Shown: positions 7,546 through 16,609, counted from the stretch's first letter. The stretch is DNA of 35,420 nt from Paludibacteraceae bacterium (GCA_024683975.1 JAIKXR010000093.1:1-35420), one strand, 5' to 3'. Numbers and translations are program-made. The notes: generated by a model not told the origin, from the sequence alone.

Positions 7546-9557
7546 TGTATATAGAAGTCATACTCCCCTTTGCCATACAGGGTACCTACACGTATCGCAC
7601 GGCTGCGGATATGGCGTTGAAGGCAGGCTGCAGAGTTGTTGTGCCACTTGCGAAAAAAGAGGTGGTGGGGATAGTGTATAAAACATATACCGAGTTATCG
7701 CCATTGTTAGATGACAGTAAGGTACGGGATGTGACAGCGGTGCTGGATGAAGAGGCCGTTGTGACGGATAATCAGTTGCTCTTGTGGCAATGGATGAGTG
7801 ACTATTACATGTGCCCGATAGGAGACGTATTAGCCGCAGCATTACCAAAAAAAGTGATGGACAGGCAGTTCTCTTTCTCTACGAGTCCTTGTGAAAGGAA
7901 GAATCAGGTGCATATTACTATTGTACAAGACCCTTTTGAACTGACTGAACAACAGGAGCGGGCGATGAAAGATATACGGACGCAATGGCAAGACAAACGT
8001 GTTGTGCTGCTGCATGGGGTGACATCATCTGGCAAGACGGAAGTTTATATCCACTTGATAAAAGAGCAGTTACGTGCAGGCAAGCAGGTGCTGTACTTGG
8101 TACCGGAGATAGCCTTGACCGCACAGTTGACGGACAGACTTCAACGGGTGTTTGGTGACAGACTCTTGGTTTATCATTCGCGAGTCAGTGACGGCAAGCG
8201 AGCGGAGGCGTATAAACAGGTATTGAGACACGGCAAACCGCAAGTGGTGGTTGGTGCGCGGTCAGCAGTGTTTCTGCCATTCAGGGATTTGGGGTTAGTG
8301 ATTGTGGATGAGGAGCATGAGCAGAGTTACAAGCAACAAGATCCGGCACCGAGGTATCACGGGCGGTCGGTTGCAATAATGCTGGCTTATCAGCAAGGGG
8401 CTTATGCTCTGTTAGGAACAGCAACTCCATCGATTGAGACTATGTATAACGTGGAAACCGGCAAGTACGGATGCAGCAGGATGACAGAACGTTTTCAAGG
8501 TCTTCGGTTACCACGTATAACTCTGATTGACCTTAACAGGCAGTACCACAGGAAAGAGATGTACGGTCATTTGAGTGACCCGTTGGTAGCAAGAATACAG
8601 GAAGAGCTGGCAAAGGGGAAACAAATTATTTTATTCCAAAACAGAAGAGGCTATGCGCCGTATATGCAGTGCAGTAATTGCGGAAGCGTACCCAAGTGTC
8701 CAAATTGCGATGTGTCGTTGACTGTACACCGCACTATAAGAGGCAGTTATCTGCAATGTCACTATTGCGGAGCGGAAACGGGGATAATGTCAGCGTGCAG
8801 TGAGTGCGGCAGCGAGATGAAAATTCACGGTTTCGGTACGGAGCGGTTGGAGGACGAGGTGGCTCACCTCTTTCCTAAAGCAAGCGTGGCAAGAATGGAC
8901 TTGGACTCGACACGTAGGAAGAACGCTTATCAAGAGATTATCAGTTCGTTTTCAGAGCATAAAGTGGATATATTGATAGGGACGCAGATGGTGACTAAGG
9001 GTTTACATTTTGACGATGTGAGTCTGGTAGCCGTTCTACAGGCAGACACGCTGTTCAATCAGCCGTCCTTTCGCAGTTATGAGCGTGCCTTTCAGATGTT
9101 GGAGCAGGTGGCGGGAAGGGCAGGAAGAAAAGGTCAGCAAGGGGAAGTTATAATACAGACATTCGACCCCAATCATCCTGTTTTTGATTACTTGCGTGGT
9201 CACGATACGGACGGTTTTTATCAATGGCAGCGTCAGGAGAGGAGCCAATTCCGCTTTCCGCCTTTCTGTCATCTTATCACTCTGACAGTCAAACATAGGG
9301 ATGAAGAGCGTGCGGAAGCGGCAGCAACGGAATTGCGAGGACATTTGACCGATGTTTTTGGACAGAGATGTTCGGCTGTGATGCCTCCCTCGATAACTCG
9401 CATACAGAATCTGCATATAAGACAGATTCAGCTGCGTATTGAGCGGACGGCACCGATAAAAAAAGGCAAAGAGATGTTGGGACAGATACTGAAAGAGTTA
9501 TCGGCAAGCGGGTTGTGCAAAGGTGTTATAATTCAACCTGATACAGAACCTATGTAG
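7545..9557 (+). CDS. priA: Primosomal protein N' (PriA helicase)
   Basis: 670 aa. PriA is the 3'-5' DNA helicase that restarts stalled replication forks by reloading the replisome. The N-terminal 3' DNA-binding domain opens YIEVILPFAIQGTYTY. Walker A GVTSSGKTEVY is near residue 158, Walker B DEEHEQSYKQ near 255, and GTATPS follows. The zinc-binding insert has CSNC, CPNC, CHYC and CSEC pairs (~375-425). Helicase motifs V/VI are GTQMVTKGLHF and QVAGRAGRKG. The ORF track starts at 7428, but that extension lies inside the upstream gene. ATG 7545 gives the family N-terminus and a TAATG junction. It is shorter than E. coli PriA (732 aa) but has all core motifs. Confidence 0.95.
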   Translation: MYIEVILPFAIQGTYTYRTAADMALKAGCRVVVPLAKKEVVGIVYKTYTELSPLLDDSKVRDVTAVLDEEAVVTDNQLLLWQWMSDYYMCPIGDVLAAALPKKVMDRQFSFSTSPCERKNQVHITIVQDPFELTEQQERAMKDIRTQWQDKRVVLLHGVTSSGKTEVYIHLIKEQLRAGKQVLYLVPEIALTAQLTDRLQRVFGDRLLVYHSRVSDGKRAEAYKQVLRHGKPQVVVGARSAVFLPFRDLGLVIVDEEHEQSYKQQDPAPRYHGRSVAIMLAYQQGAYALLGTATPSIETMYNVETGKYGCSRMTERFQGLRLPRITLIDLNRQYHRKEMYGHLSDPLVARIQEELAKGKQIILFQNRRGYAPYMQCSNCGSVPKCPNCDVSLTVHRTIRGSYLQCHYCGAETGIMSACSECGSEMKIHGFGTERLEDEVAHLFPKASVARMDLDSTRRKNAYQEIISSFSEHKVDILIGTQMVTKGLHFDDVSLVAVLQADTLFNQPSFRSYERAFQMLEQVAGRAGRKGQQGEVIIQTFDPNHPVFDYLRGHDTDGFYQWQRQERSQFRFPPFCHLITLTVKHRDEERAEAAATELRGHLTDVFGQRCSAVMPPSITRIQNLHIRQIQLRIERTAPIKKGKEMLGQILKELSASGLCKGVIIQPDTEPM

Positions 9558-9620
9558 GCAATATGGATGAACGATTGGGATGGCTGGCTGCAAACACAAT
9601 ATTGCGTTTTTTGCAAAAAA

Positions 9621-9652
9621 GTTGTATAAGTCAAATAAATAGCATATTTTTG
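9621..9652 (+). promoter_or_regulatory. Promoter of the TPR-ribH-queA-tatD run
   Basis: GTTG (9621-9624), 20 bp, TATTTTTG (9645-9652), then CGCGC and an A/T-rich leader of about 40 nt to the ATG at 9696. It is the only clear promoter upstream of seven closely packed genes. Confidence 0.75.
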
Positions 9653-9695
9653 CGCGCTTTTTCGGAAACAGAAAATTATAAATTCTAAAAATATT

Positions 9696-10379
9696 ATGGC
9701 AAAGAAAGAAGATTTTACGAAACAAGACCAGAATCTTGAGAACGTAGAAGAGGTTATGTCCACAACCAGTGTATGGATAGAAGAGCACAAAAATATGCTC
9801 ACGTGGATAGTATTGGCAATAGTAGTTGTCGTGGGGGGCTGCATAACTGTCAACAAATACGTTATTAAACCCAAGGCAATTGAAGCAAGCAATGAAAACG
9901 CCAAGGCAGAAGTATATTTTACTGCAGGCGATTGGCAGAAAGCTTTATCCGGTGATGATGCTGAATGTATTGGCTTTGAGGCAATAGCCGATGAGTACAG
10001 CCGATATCAGGAAGGCGAATTGGCAGCTCTGTATGCCGGGATATGCCACTACAAGCTTGGTGAATATGAAGAAGCAGCCAAGTACCTGAAGAAATTCTCG
10101 GCTAAAGATCTGACCATTGACCCTGCTGCCCGTCAGTTGCTTGGCGATGCCTATGTGCAAATGGATGAATTAGAGAAAGCGGCTGTCGCATTCCGTTCAG
10201 CAGCCAACTCCGACAACGAGATAGTAGCTCCTATGAGCCTAAAAAAAGCAGGATTTGTATATCTTGAACTCGGTGACAAGGAACAAGCAAAGAAAGTGTT
10301 TGAGATGATTCGTAAGCAATATCCGACATCTGCCGAAGCATCGGATATTGACAAATACATTGCTCTGACGGAGGAATAA
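9696..10379 (+). CDS. Membrane-anchored tetratricopeptide repeat protein
   Basis: 227 aa. A charged N-terminus is followed by one strong transmembrane helix (residues ~34-55, TWIVLAIVVVVGGC), then helical TPR-like repeats to the C-terminus ('AALYAGICHYKLGEYEEAAKYL', 'GDAYVQMDELEKAAVAFRSA', 'GFVYLELGDKEQAKKVFE'). The layout of one N-terminal helix plus periplasmic TPRs resembles the YfgM/AncA class of envelope chaperone partners. This is an analogy, not an assignment. It is the first gene after the promoter at 9621 and is separated from ribH by 4 bp. Confidence 0.8.
   Translation: MAKKEDFTKQDQNLENVEEVMSTTSVWIEEHKNMLTWIVLAIVVVVGGCITVNKYVIKPKAIEASNENAKAEVYFTAGDWQKALSGDDAECIGFEAIADEYSRYQEGELAALYAGICHYKLGEYEEAAKYLKKFSAKDLTIDPAARQLLGDAYVQMDELEKAAVAFRSAANSDNEIVAPMSLKKAGFVYLELGDKEQAKKVFEMIRKQYPTSAEASDIDKYIALTEE
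10370..10374 (+). promoter_or_regulatory. Ribosome binding site deciding the ribH GTG start
   Basis: GGAGG at 10370-10374, inside the last codons of the TPR gene, sits 9 nt before GTG 10384. Strong Shine-Dalgarno sequences are unusual in Bacteroidota, and this one supports the non-ATG start of ribH. Confidence 0.6.
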
Positions 10380-10383
10380 AACA

Positions 10384-10875
10384 GTGAGAGCCAATCTGTC
10401 AAGATATGATGTCACCAAACTTCCCGCCAAGGAGGTGGTGGCAGAGCAACGTTACGCGATAGTAGTAGCCGATTGGAACGCCGACATCACGTATAAACTG
10501 TCAAACGGGGCTTTGCATACACTTCACAAGAACGGCGTACCGGATAAAAACATACGTGTTGTACACGTTCCCGGTACAGTCGAACTGACATACGCGGCAG
10601 CACGTTTGATTGGAAAAGTGGACGCAATAATCGTAATAGGCTGCGTCATTAAGGGCGATACGCCACATTTTGATTACGTATGCCAGTCGGTGACTGAAGG
10701 TGTGACACGTTTGAACTCGATGGGCAAAACTCCTGTTATTTTCTCGGTACTGACTGTGAATGACAAGGATCAGGCTCGTGAGCGTGCAGACGGCGAGTTG
10801 GGCAATAAGGGAGTTGAAGGTGCTGTTACGGCTATTCGTATGGCAAATCTCCAGGATAATCATGGTCGTTTATAA
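10384..10875 (+). CDS. ribH: 6,7-dimethyl-8-ribityllumazine synthase
   Basis: 163 aa, the usual family length. It condenses 5-amino-6-ribitylaminouracil with 3,4-dihydroxy-2-butanone 4-phosphate, the penultimate step of riboflavin synthesis. Family motifs are present: VVADWNADIT (substrate-binding segment), VPGTVELTYAA, GCVIKGDTPHFDYV with the catalytic His, and LTVNDKDQARER...GNKGVEGA. The start is GTG, preceded by a good Shine-Dalgarno. The last 14 bp overlap the aspartokinase gene. No other riboflavin gene is nearby. Confidence 0.95.
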   Translation: MRANLSRYDVTKLPAKEVVAEQRYAIVVADWNADITYKLSNGALHTLHKNGVPDKNIRVVHVPGTVELTYAAARLIGKVDAIIVIGCVIKGDTPHFDYVCQSVTEGVTRLNSMGKTPVIFSVLTVNDKDQARERADGELGNKGVEGAVTAIRMANLQDNHGRL

Positions 10876-11593
10876 GTTTGGAGGCGCTTCCGTAAGAGAT
10901 GCGGAGGGTATCCGTAACATAGGGCGCATCATAGGTCAGACCGATGAGCAACTAATGGTTGTGGTGTCAGCAATGGGTAAGACGACCAATGCGTTAGAGG
11001 GCCTTGTTCGTGCGTTGTGCGATTACGATTTGTCAGGGTTTGACGAGTTGTACGACCAAGTGGTCAGCACAGGCGAGTTGCAATCGACGCGGATTGTGAG
11101 TGCCTATTTGAATCACTGCGGTATAGACAACGAGTGGATAGACATAACCCAAGTGATGGTGACAGACCACGCATACCGTCGCGCCAATGTAGATATGGAT
11201 CTGACACAGAGGCAACTAAAGAGTTACCTAAAGACACATCCAGCGAAAGTGTATGTGACGCAAGGGTTCATAGCAGGAACGACTGATGGCCAACGTACAA
11301 CACTTGGCCGCGAGGGTTCGGACTATACGGCGGCATTGTTGGCTAATCTGCTTGACGCAAAGTCAGTCACACTCTGGAAAGATGTACCGGGAGTGATGAG
11401 TGCCGACCCGCTGCAAGACAGTAACGCACGCTTATTACCTAATCTTACTTATGAAGAGACCGAACAAATCCTGTCACACGGGGCACAAATAATTCACCCG
11501 AAGACTATTGCCCCGCTTAAAGAAAAGAAAATTCCTTTGTATGTCAAGCCTTTCCTGCACCCTGAAGAGGGAGGAACGGAGATCAGGAATTAA
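10862..11593 (+). CDS. Aspartokinase catalytic domain without ACT domains
   Basis: 243 aa. Aspartokinase phosphorylates L-aspartate at the entry to lysine, threonine and methionine synthesis. Visible signatures are YKFGGASV at residue 3, VVSAMGKTTNAL, TTLGREGSDYTAALLA, WKDVPGVMSADP and HGAQIIHPKTIAPL. The usual enzyme has 400-450 aa with two C-terminal ACT domains for feedback control. Here the ORF stops right after the kinase fold (HPEEGGTEIRN), and the next gene starts 28 bp later, leaving no room for ACT domains. The segment between the N-terminal strand and helical region is also compact. ATG 10862 is chosen because it opens on the family N-terminus; the track's 10760 start lies inside ribH. 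It overlaps ribH by 14 bp. Confidence 0.88.
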   Translation: MVVYKFGGASVRDAEGIRNIGRIIGQTDEQLMVVVSAMGKTTNALEGLVRALCDYDLSGFDELYDQVVSTGELQSTRIVSAYLNHCGIDNEWIDITQVMVTDHAYRRANVDMDLTQRQLKSYLKTHPAKVYVTQGFIAGTTDGQRTTLGREGSDYTAALLANLLDAKSVTLWKDVPGVMSADPLQDSNARLLPNLTYEETEQILSHGAQIIHPKTIAPLKEKKIPLYVKPFLHPEEGGTEIRN

Positions 11594-11621
11594 GGAACAT
11601 TTCAAAATATTCTTCAATACT

Positions 11622-12521
11622 ATGCAACCCACCTTATTTGTATTGGCAGCCGGAATGGGCAGCCGTTATGGCGGACTTAAACAGATTGACGGTTTGGGTC
11701 CCAACGGCGAAACGATAATGGATTACAGCGTCTATGATGCTTTGCGCGCCGGTTTTGGCAAAATTGTGTTTGTCATCCGCAAGGACTTTGAGTCGGAGTT
11801 TCGCAAAGTCGTACTTGCCAAATACACAGAGAAAGTAAATTGCGAGGTATGTTTTCAGTCGGTTGACAAAGTTCCGGCCGGTTGCACCTACAACTTGGAC
11901 CGCACCAAACCTTGGGGAACGAACCACGCTGTATTGATGGGCAAAGAACTCATCAATGAGCCTTTTGCTGTTATCAACGCAGATGACTTTTATGGCAAAG
12001 AGTCGTTTGAGGTGCTGGCACGATTTCTTAATGAGGTTGACGGTCAGAAAAACAGGTACTGTATGGTAGGTTACCGGGTGGTGAACACATTGAGCGCAAA
12101 CGGCAGTGTCAGTCGCGGCGTATGCACAACAGACAAGGAAGGCTATCTGACCGATGTAGTGGAGAGAACACGCATTGAGGCGGTCGGGAACAAAGTCGTT
12201 TATATAGAGGACGGCGCGGACACGGAGATAGATCCGCAGACACCCGTATCAATGAACATGTGGGGTTTCACACCTGATTATCTGCAATATACAGAGGATG
12301 AGTTTAAGCAGTTCCTGAAAGTTTACGGTCAGGAGTTAAAGAAAGAGTTTTATATTCCTACGTTGGTCAATGACCTTATTGGTGCAGGAAAAGTGACTTG
12401 CAAAGTGCTTGACACACCCTCTAAATGGTTTGGCGTGACATACGCTGAAGACCGCGAACAAGTGATGATGCAAATCAACCAACTTATCAAACAAGGCGTT
12501 TATCCTCCACATCTGTTCTGA
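11622..12521 (+). CDS. Sugar-phosphate nucleotidyltransferase family protein
   Basis: 299 aa. It belongs to the NTP_transferase (GT-A-like) fold that makes nucleotide sugars. The signature is FVLAAGMGSRYGGLKQ at the N-terminus, with an INADDFYG metal-binding segment near residue 118 and 'NMWGFTPD' further on. The ATG at 11622 puts the dinucleotide-binding motif at residues 6-21, as expected; the track's upstream start runs through the aspartokinase. The exact sugar is not readable from sequence. Because manA follows after 10 bp, a mannose-derived or related hexose-1-phosphate is possible but inferred only from context. Confidence 0.83.
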   Translation: MQPTLFVLAAGMGSRYGGLKQIDGLGPNGETIMDYSVYDALRAGFGKIVFVIRKDFESEFRKVVLAKYTEKVNCEVCFQSVDKVPAGCTYNLDRTKPWGTNHAVLMGKELINEPFAVINADDFYGKESFEVLARFLNEVDGQKNRYCMVGYRVVNTLSANGSVSRGVCTTDKEGYLTDVVERTRIEAVGNKVVYIEDGADTEIDPQTPVSMNMWGFTPDYLQYTEDEFKQFLKVYGQELKKEFYIPTLVNDLIGAGKVTCKVLDTPSKWFGVTYAEDREQVMMQINQLIKQGVYPPHLF

Positions 12522-12531
12522 TTACGCGGTT

Positions 12532-13467
12532 ATGCTCTATCCTCTTCTTTTTGAGCCGATTGTCAAGCCCAAGATATGGGGGCGGGAAACGTGGTTATTG
12601 TCGGGTTATGGCGATGATTTGTCAGTGGTAAATAACGGTTTCCTTGCGGGCAACAATTTAAGCGAGGTGCTTGAGATTTATATGGACGAACTTGCAGGCG
12701 GCAAGGTCTATGACCAGTTCGGGACATTCTTTCCTCTGCTATTCAAAATAATAGATGCCAAAGATGATTTGAGCGTGCAGGTTCATCCTAACGATGAGCA
12801 GGCAGGAGAGATGATGGAAGACAATGATGTCAGACCTATGGGCAAGACTGAGATGTGGGTAGTGACGAAGGCTGAAGAGGACGCGTCGATTGTGTTAGGC
12901 TTTGCTCATAAGACAAACGAAACGGAGTTAAAACGCAGTCTTGAAGATAACAGTATAATGGATTTGCTTCAAGTTGTGCATGTAAAGAAAGACGATGCGG
13001 CACTTATTACAGCCGGCACTGTTCATGCACTTCGCAAAGGGACACAGGTGGTGGAGATACAAGAGACGAGCGACATAACTTACAGATTGTACGACTATAA
13101 CCGATTGGGAATGAACGGTAAGTTGCGCGAATTGCATATACCTCAGGCGATGAAAGTACTCAAATATGATGCAATGCCACAGCCGTTGATAGAGGTTAAA
13201 GAAAAGGGGGCAGTAACAAATCTGGTAATAGACACACATTTCACTACCAATCGTTTACGCATCAAAGGGACACTGCAAAGGGATTATGCGCGATATGACT
13301 CGTTTGTGGTATATGTATGTTTGAACGGAGAGGCGGAGATTGAGTATGAAGACGGCAAGATGTCACTCAAAGAACAGCAAACTTGCCTAATACCCGCCTG
13401 CTTGCCTGATATTAAGATTGTTACAAGGAGCGAGTGCGACATTTTGGAAACGCTGATAACAGAATAG
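12532..13467 (+). CDS. manA: Mannose-6-phosphate isomerase, class I
   Basis: 311 aa, like the compact Bacillus-type enzymes. It interconverts fructose-6-phosphate and mannose-6-phosphate. The metal-site motifs are visible: SVQVHPND (Gln, His), GKTEMWVV (Glu) and TAGTVHALRKG (His). N-terminal FEPIVKPKIWG is typical. A second cupin-like half follows ('FVVYVCLNGEAEIEYEDG'). It lies 10 bp after the nucleotidyltransferase and 2 bp before queA. Confidence 0.92.
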   Translation: MLYPLLFEPIVKPKIWGRETWLLSGYGDDLSVVNNGFLAGNNLSEVLEIYMDELAGGKVYDQFGTFFPLLFKIIDAKDDLSVQVHPNDEQAGEMMEDNDVRPMGKTEMWVVTKAEEDASIVLGFAHKTNETELKRSLEDNSIMDLLQVVHVKKDDAALITAGTVHALRKGTQVVEIQETSDITYRLYDYNRLGMNGKLRELHIPQAMKVLKYDAMPQPLIEVKEKGAVTNLVIDTHFTTNRLRIKGTLQRDYARYDSFVVYVCLNGEAEIEYEDGKMSLKEQQTCLIPACLPDIKIVTRSECDILETLITE

Positions 13468-13469
13468 AG

Positions 13470-14687
13470 ATGGAGCCAATACTGATAGACGAATACGATT
13501 ATCCGTTGGCCGATGAGCGTATAGCCAAGTATCCGTTGCAAGAAAGAGACCAAAGCAAACTGCTCGTATATCGGGATGGGAAAGTAAGTGAAGACAGGTT
13601 CTTCAACATCGGCAGATACATTGATTCCCAATCACTTTTAATCTACAACAACACACGCGTCATACAGGCGCGTATGATTTTTCATAAGCAGTCAGGCGCG
13701 AGGATAGAGGTATTCTGTCTTGAGCCTTCAAGTCCGCGGGACTATGAACTATCGTTGGGCAGTATGGACGGCTGCGAATGGAAATGTATGGTCGGAAACC
13801 TGAAGAAGTGGAAACAAGGGATATTGGTCCTCCCCTTCTCCCTTAATGGTTGTTCATATACATTGACGGCAGAAAGGCTTTCCACACAAGGGAATACACA
13901 TATCATACGCTTCCGTTGGGATGCCCCAGATACAAGTTTTGCAGAGATTTTGAATGAGTCAGGCGAACTGCCTATCCCTCCATATCTCAATCGTGCTACA
14001 GAGGAGAGCGATAAACGGACATATCAAACTGTTTATTCGCGCATACAAGGGTCAGTGGCGGCACCGACGGCAGGTTTGCACTTTACGAAGGCATTGCTTG
14101 ACGATTTGCGCGCTAACGGCGTGGAGACGGCAGAGTTGACGTTGCATGTTGGTGCAGGTACTTTCCAGCCTGTGAAAGTTGCAGATGCTAATGAACACGT
14201 GATGCATACCGAGATTTTCTCTGTACCCATTGGAACATTACGCACTCTTAGACAGAAAACCGGTCATATAGTGGCTGTGGGTACGACCTCAATGCGCACT
14301 TTGGAATCGCTTTACTGGTTGGGGAAACGCGTTCTTCAGTCTCGCCCGACAAAGGATATGACGGAGATGCGTGTGGGGCAACATGAACCCTATCTGACAC
14401 AAGCGGAAAATATTACGACAGAGCAGGCACTGGATGCTCTGATAGCCTATTTAGAACGAACCGGAGAGCAGACATTGCATGCAGAAACGCAGATAATGAT
14501 CCGTCCCGGGTACACATTCCATATAGTTAATCAGTTGATTACTAATTTTCACCAGCCTCGTTCGACTCTGCTTCTGCTGGTGAGTGCTTTTGTTGGTGGC
14601 GACTGGCAGACTATCTATAAGTATGCATTGGAACACGAATTCCGTTTCCTAAGTTATGGCGACAGTTCAATTTTGACAAGAAAATGA
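13470..14687 (+). CDS. queA: S-adenosylmethionine:tRNA ribosyltransferase-isomerase
   Basis: 405 aa. QueA transfers the ribosyl moiety of SAM to preQ1 at the wobble base of tRNAs with GUN anticodons, giving epoxyqueuosine. Motifs include YDYPLADERIAKYP, RDQSKLLVY, IYNNTRVIQARM, APTAGLHFT, LHVGAGTFQPVK and VGTTSMRTLE. It is somewhat longer than E. coli QueA (356 aa). The ATG at 13470 is 2 bp after the manA stop. The track start at 13434 lies inside manA. The stop overlaps the TatD start (ATGA). The next enzyme of the pathway, QueG, is encoded near 26.1 kb on the other strand. Confidence 0.95.
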   Translation: MEPILIDEYDYPLADERIAKYPLQERDQSKLLVYRDGKVSEDRFFNIGRYIDSQSLLIYNNTRVIQARMIFHKQSGARIEVFCLEPSSPRDYELSLGSMDGCEWKCMVGNLKKWKQGILVLPFSLNGCSYTLTAERLSTQGNTHIIRFRWDAPDTSFAEILNESGELPIPPYLNRATEESDKRTYQTVYSRIQGSVAAPTAGLHFTKALLDDLRANGVETAELTLHVGAGTFQPVKVADANEHVMHTEIFSVPIGTLRTLRQKTGHIVAVGTTSMRTLESLYWLGKRVLQSRPTKDMTEMRVGQHEPYLTQAENITTEQALDALIAYLERTGEQTLHAETQIMIRPGYTFHIVNQLITNFHQPRSTLLLLVSAFVGGDWQTIYKYALEHEFRFLSYGDSSILTRK

Positions 14688-15475
14688 TAGATACACATTG
14701 TCACCTTGACGATCCCGCTTATAGCGAGGATTTTGAGGCTGTATTGTCGGCACAGAAAGCCGGTGGTGTGGAACGCATATTGGTTCCCGGAGTAGATGCC
14801 GCCAATATAGAAGCGGTATTGGACGTTTGCAGGCGCAGTGACGGCTATTTGTTACCTGCCATCGGGTTGCATCCTGAAAACATCGGAGCGGACTGGGAAG
14901 AGCAGTTGGCTACTATTCGTGAACGCTTGTTTGCTTCTGACGCACCATATATAGCCGTAGGAGAAGTTGGTTTAGACTATCACACCGACATCTCATACAA
15001 ACAAGAGCAGACAGAAGCTTTTCGCTGTCAGTTACGCTGGTCGCAGGAAAAGGGTTTGCCGGTTATGGTTCACAGCCGGGATGCTACAGAAGACTGTTTT
15101 TCAGTTCTCCGTGAGGTTAACGAGGAGGCTTCGTCCGCCGGTTTGCCTGAAATAAGAGCTGTAATGCATTGTTTCAGCGGTAGCAATGAGACAGCCCAAA
15201 GGATTGTTGATATGGGGTTGTACTTGGGTATAGGAGGCGTTATAACGTTTAAGAACTGCAAGCTGAGAGAACACCTGCACAACATTCCTCTTGAGAGACT
15301 GGTACTCGAAACGGATGCTCCTTATATGACTCCCGTGCCTTATCGCGGCAAGCGTAATGAGAGCAGGTATATGACTTACGTGACGGACGTGCTGAGCGAA
15401 GTGTATGGAGTCTCACCGCAGGAGATTGACCGACAGACTACGGCGAACGCTAAGACATTGTTCGGGATAGCATGA
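14684..15475 (+). CDS. TatD-family metal-dependent hydrolase
   Basis: 263 aa. TatD proteins are TIM-barrel metallo-nucleases implicated in DNA repair or RNA turnover. The full metal set is visible: IDTHCHLD (residues 2-9), GEVGLDYH (Glu), VMVHSRDATED (His), MHCFSGS (His) and VLETDAPYMTP (Asp). It starts at the ATGA overlap with queA, so it is translationally coupled, and it is the last gene of the run. The convergent GH29 gene ends 39 bp beyond, and no clear hairpin terminator lies between them. Confidence 0.92.
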   Translation: MIDTHCHLDDPAYSEDFEAVLSAQKAGGVERILVPGVDAANIEAVLDVCRRSDGYLLPAIGLHPENIGADWEEQLATIRERLFASDAPYIAVGEVGLDYHTDISYKQEQTEAFRCQLRWSQEKGLPVMVHSRDATEDCFSVLREVNEEASSAGLPEIRAVMHCFSGSNETAQRIVDMGLYLGIGGVITFKNCKLREHLHNIPLERLVLETDAPYMTPVPYRGKRNESRYMTYVTDVLSEVYGVSPQEIDRQTTANAKTLFGIA

Positions 15476-15514
15476 ACAACAGCATCCTTTTTATCTTCAA
15501 GAAAAAATAGATAT

Positions 15515-16576
15515 TTATTCCTTTACAGGCAGAGCCTTGAGAATATCGATGGCTTTGTCTGGGAGGAGGCCGGAAGGCATAGGGCCTATATTGAGCAGCA
15601 GATTGGCACCCTTGGCGTTTGCCGCCGCCAGCAAAGCGCGGATTTCCTCCACTGACTTGTAGTTCTGGTCGGTCAGGCTGTAGCCCCAAGTACGGTTCAT
15701 TGTCTGACAGGTTTCCAACGGCAACTGTTCGCTGACTTCTATCTCACCGGATATATATCCCGCCTTGTTCTCACCCGGGACATCGCGCTCGAAACACTGT
15801 ATGTCTTCCCCCTCTTTGGCAGCCTGATGGTGGTTGTTGGCAATCAGACAAGCCGGCTGGAGAGAATGGATATGCTGATATAGTTCCTGCAAACGCCAGT
15901 CAAACTCCGGCTTCTGATTCCACAAACCGTCCATCCATATACAGCCTATCTCCCCATAATTGGTCAGCAGTTCAGTCAGTTGCGCCTTCATAAACTCAAA
16001 ATAGTGGTCGTAATCGCCTTTGGCAGGGTCTTTGCCGTTGTCAAGCCCCGTACGCTCACCCATAGGATAATCCTCACGATACCAATCAACGAGAGAATAG
16101 TAAAGATGGAGTTTGAGTCCTTCCTCGCGGCAAGCCTCAGCCAGCTCGGCGACTATATCCCGTTTAAACGGAGTGGCATCCACGATATTGTAATCGGTCT
16201 GTTTTGTGGCGAACATGGAGAATCCATCGTGGTGGCGTGCGGTGAAGCAGATGTATTTCGCACCAGCCTGCTTGAAGAGACTGACCCACTCTCGGGCATT
16301 GAACTGAGCAGGATAGAAGCCCTCAGCCAACTTGGCGTACTCAAGGCGGTTTACCTTGTCGTTGTTCATCATCCATTCGCCACGCCCCGCCATCGAATAG
16401 ATGCCCCAGTGGAGAAAGATGCCAAAACCCGCTTCGCGGAAAGCCTGCCGCGCCGCCAGATTGGAAGCGGAAGGGACATACCGCTCAGCAGCAGTTTGAG
16501 CATTTAGTGCCGGAATGGCTACTGACCATAACATGGAAAGCAGGAAAGCATAAGAAGAAAGCAGTAAGTGTTTCAT
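15515..16576 (-). CDS. Exported alpha-L-fucosidase (GH29)
   Basis: 353 aa with an N-terminal signal peptide (hydrophobic core LLLSSYAFLLSMLWSVA, cut near LNAQ). GH29 enzymes release L-fucose from host glycans or polysaccharides. Signatures: GFGIFLHWGIYSM near residue 50, YICFTARHHDGF, CIWMDGLWN with the expected nucleophile Asp, and LLLNIGPMPSG near the end. The protein is essentially the catalytic barrel; the C-terminal beta-sandwich seen in longer GH29 enzymes is missing, which is common in short Bacteroidales forms. No SusC/SusD pair is nearby, so this is not a classical polysaccharide utilization locus. It is convergent with the TatD gene. Confidence 0.93.
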   Translation of the reverse strand: MKHLLLSSYAFLLSMLWSVAIPALNAQTAAERYVPSASNLAARQAFREAGFGIFLHWGIYSMAGRGEWMMNNDKVNRLEYAKLAEGFYPAQFNAREWVSLFKQAGAKYICFTARHHDGFSMFATKQTDYNIVDATPFKRDIVAELAEACREEGLKLHLYYSLVDWYREDYPMGERTGLDNGKDPAKGDYDHYFEFMKAQLTELLTNYGEIGCIWMDGLWNQKPEFDWRLQELYQHIHSLQPACLIANNHHQAAKEGEDIQCFERDVPGENKAGYISGEIEVSEQLPLETCQTMNRTWGYSLTDQNYKSVEEIRALLAAANAKGANLLLNIGPMPSGLLPDKAIDILKALPVKE

Positions 16577-16601
16577 AGGTCTTTGTTAGAAAGCTATGCG
16601 G

Positions 16602-16609
16602 CAAAGGTA
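16602..16609 (-). promoter_or_regulatory. -7 box of the GH29 gene
   Basis: On the minus strand this reads TACCTTTG, matching TAnnTTTG, 25 bp before the ATG at 16576. I found no clear TTTG at the expected -33 distance, so this may be a weak or activator-dependent promoter. Confidence 0.55.

Noticed and set aside
11594-11621. Frameshifted ACT domain after the aspartokinase
   Set aside because: Only 28 bp separate it from a well-supported start of the next gene, so no remnant can be hidden there.
15515-16576. Polysaccharide utilization locus around the GH29 fucosidase
   Set aside because: No SusC/SusD pair, sensor or second glycoside hydrolase lies in the window.
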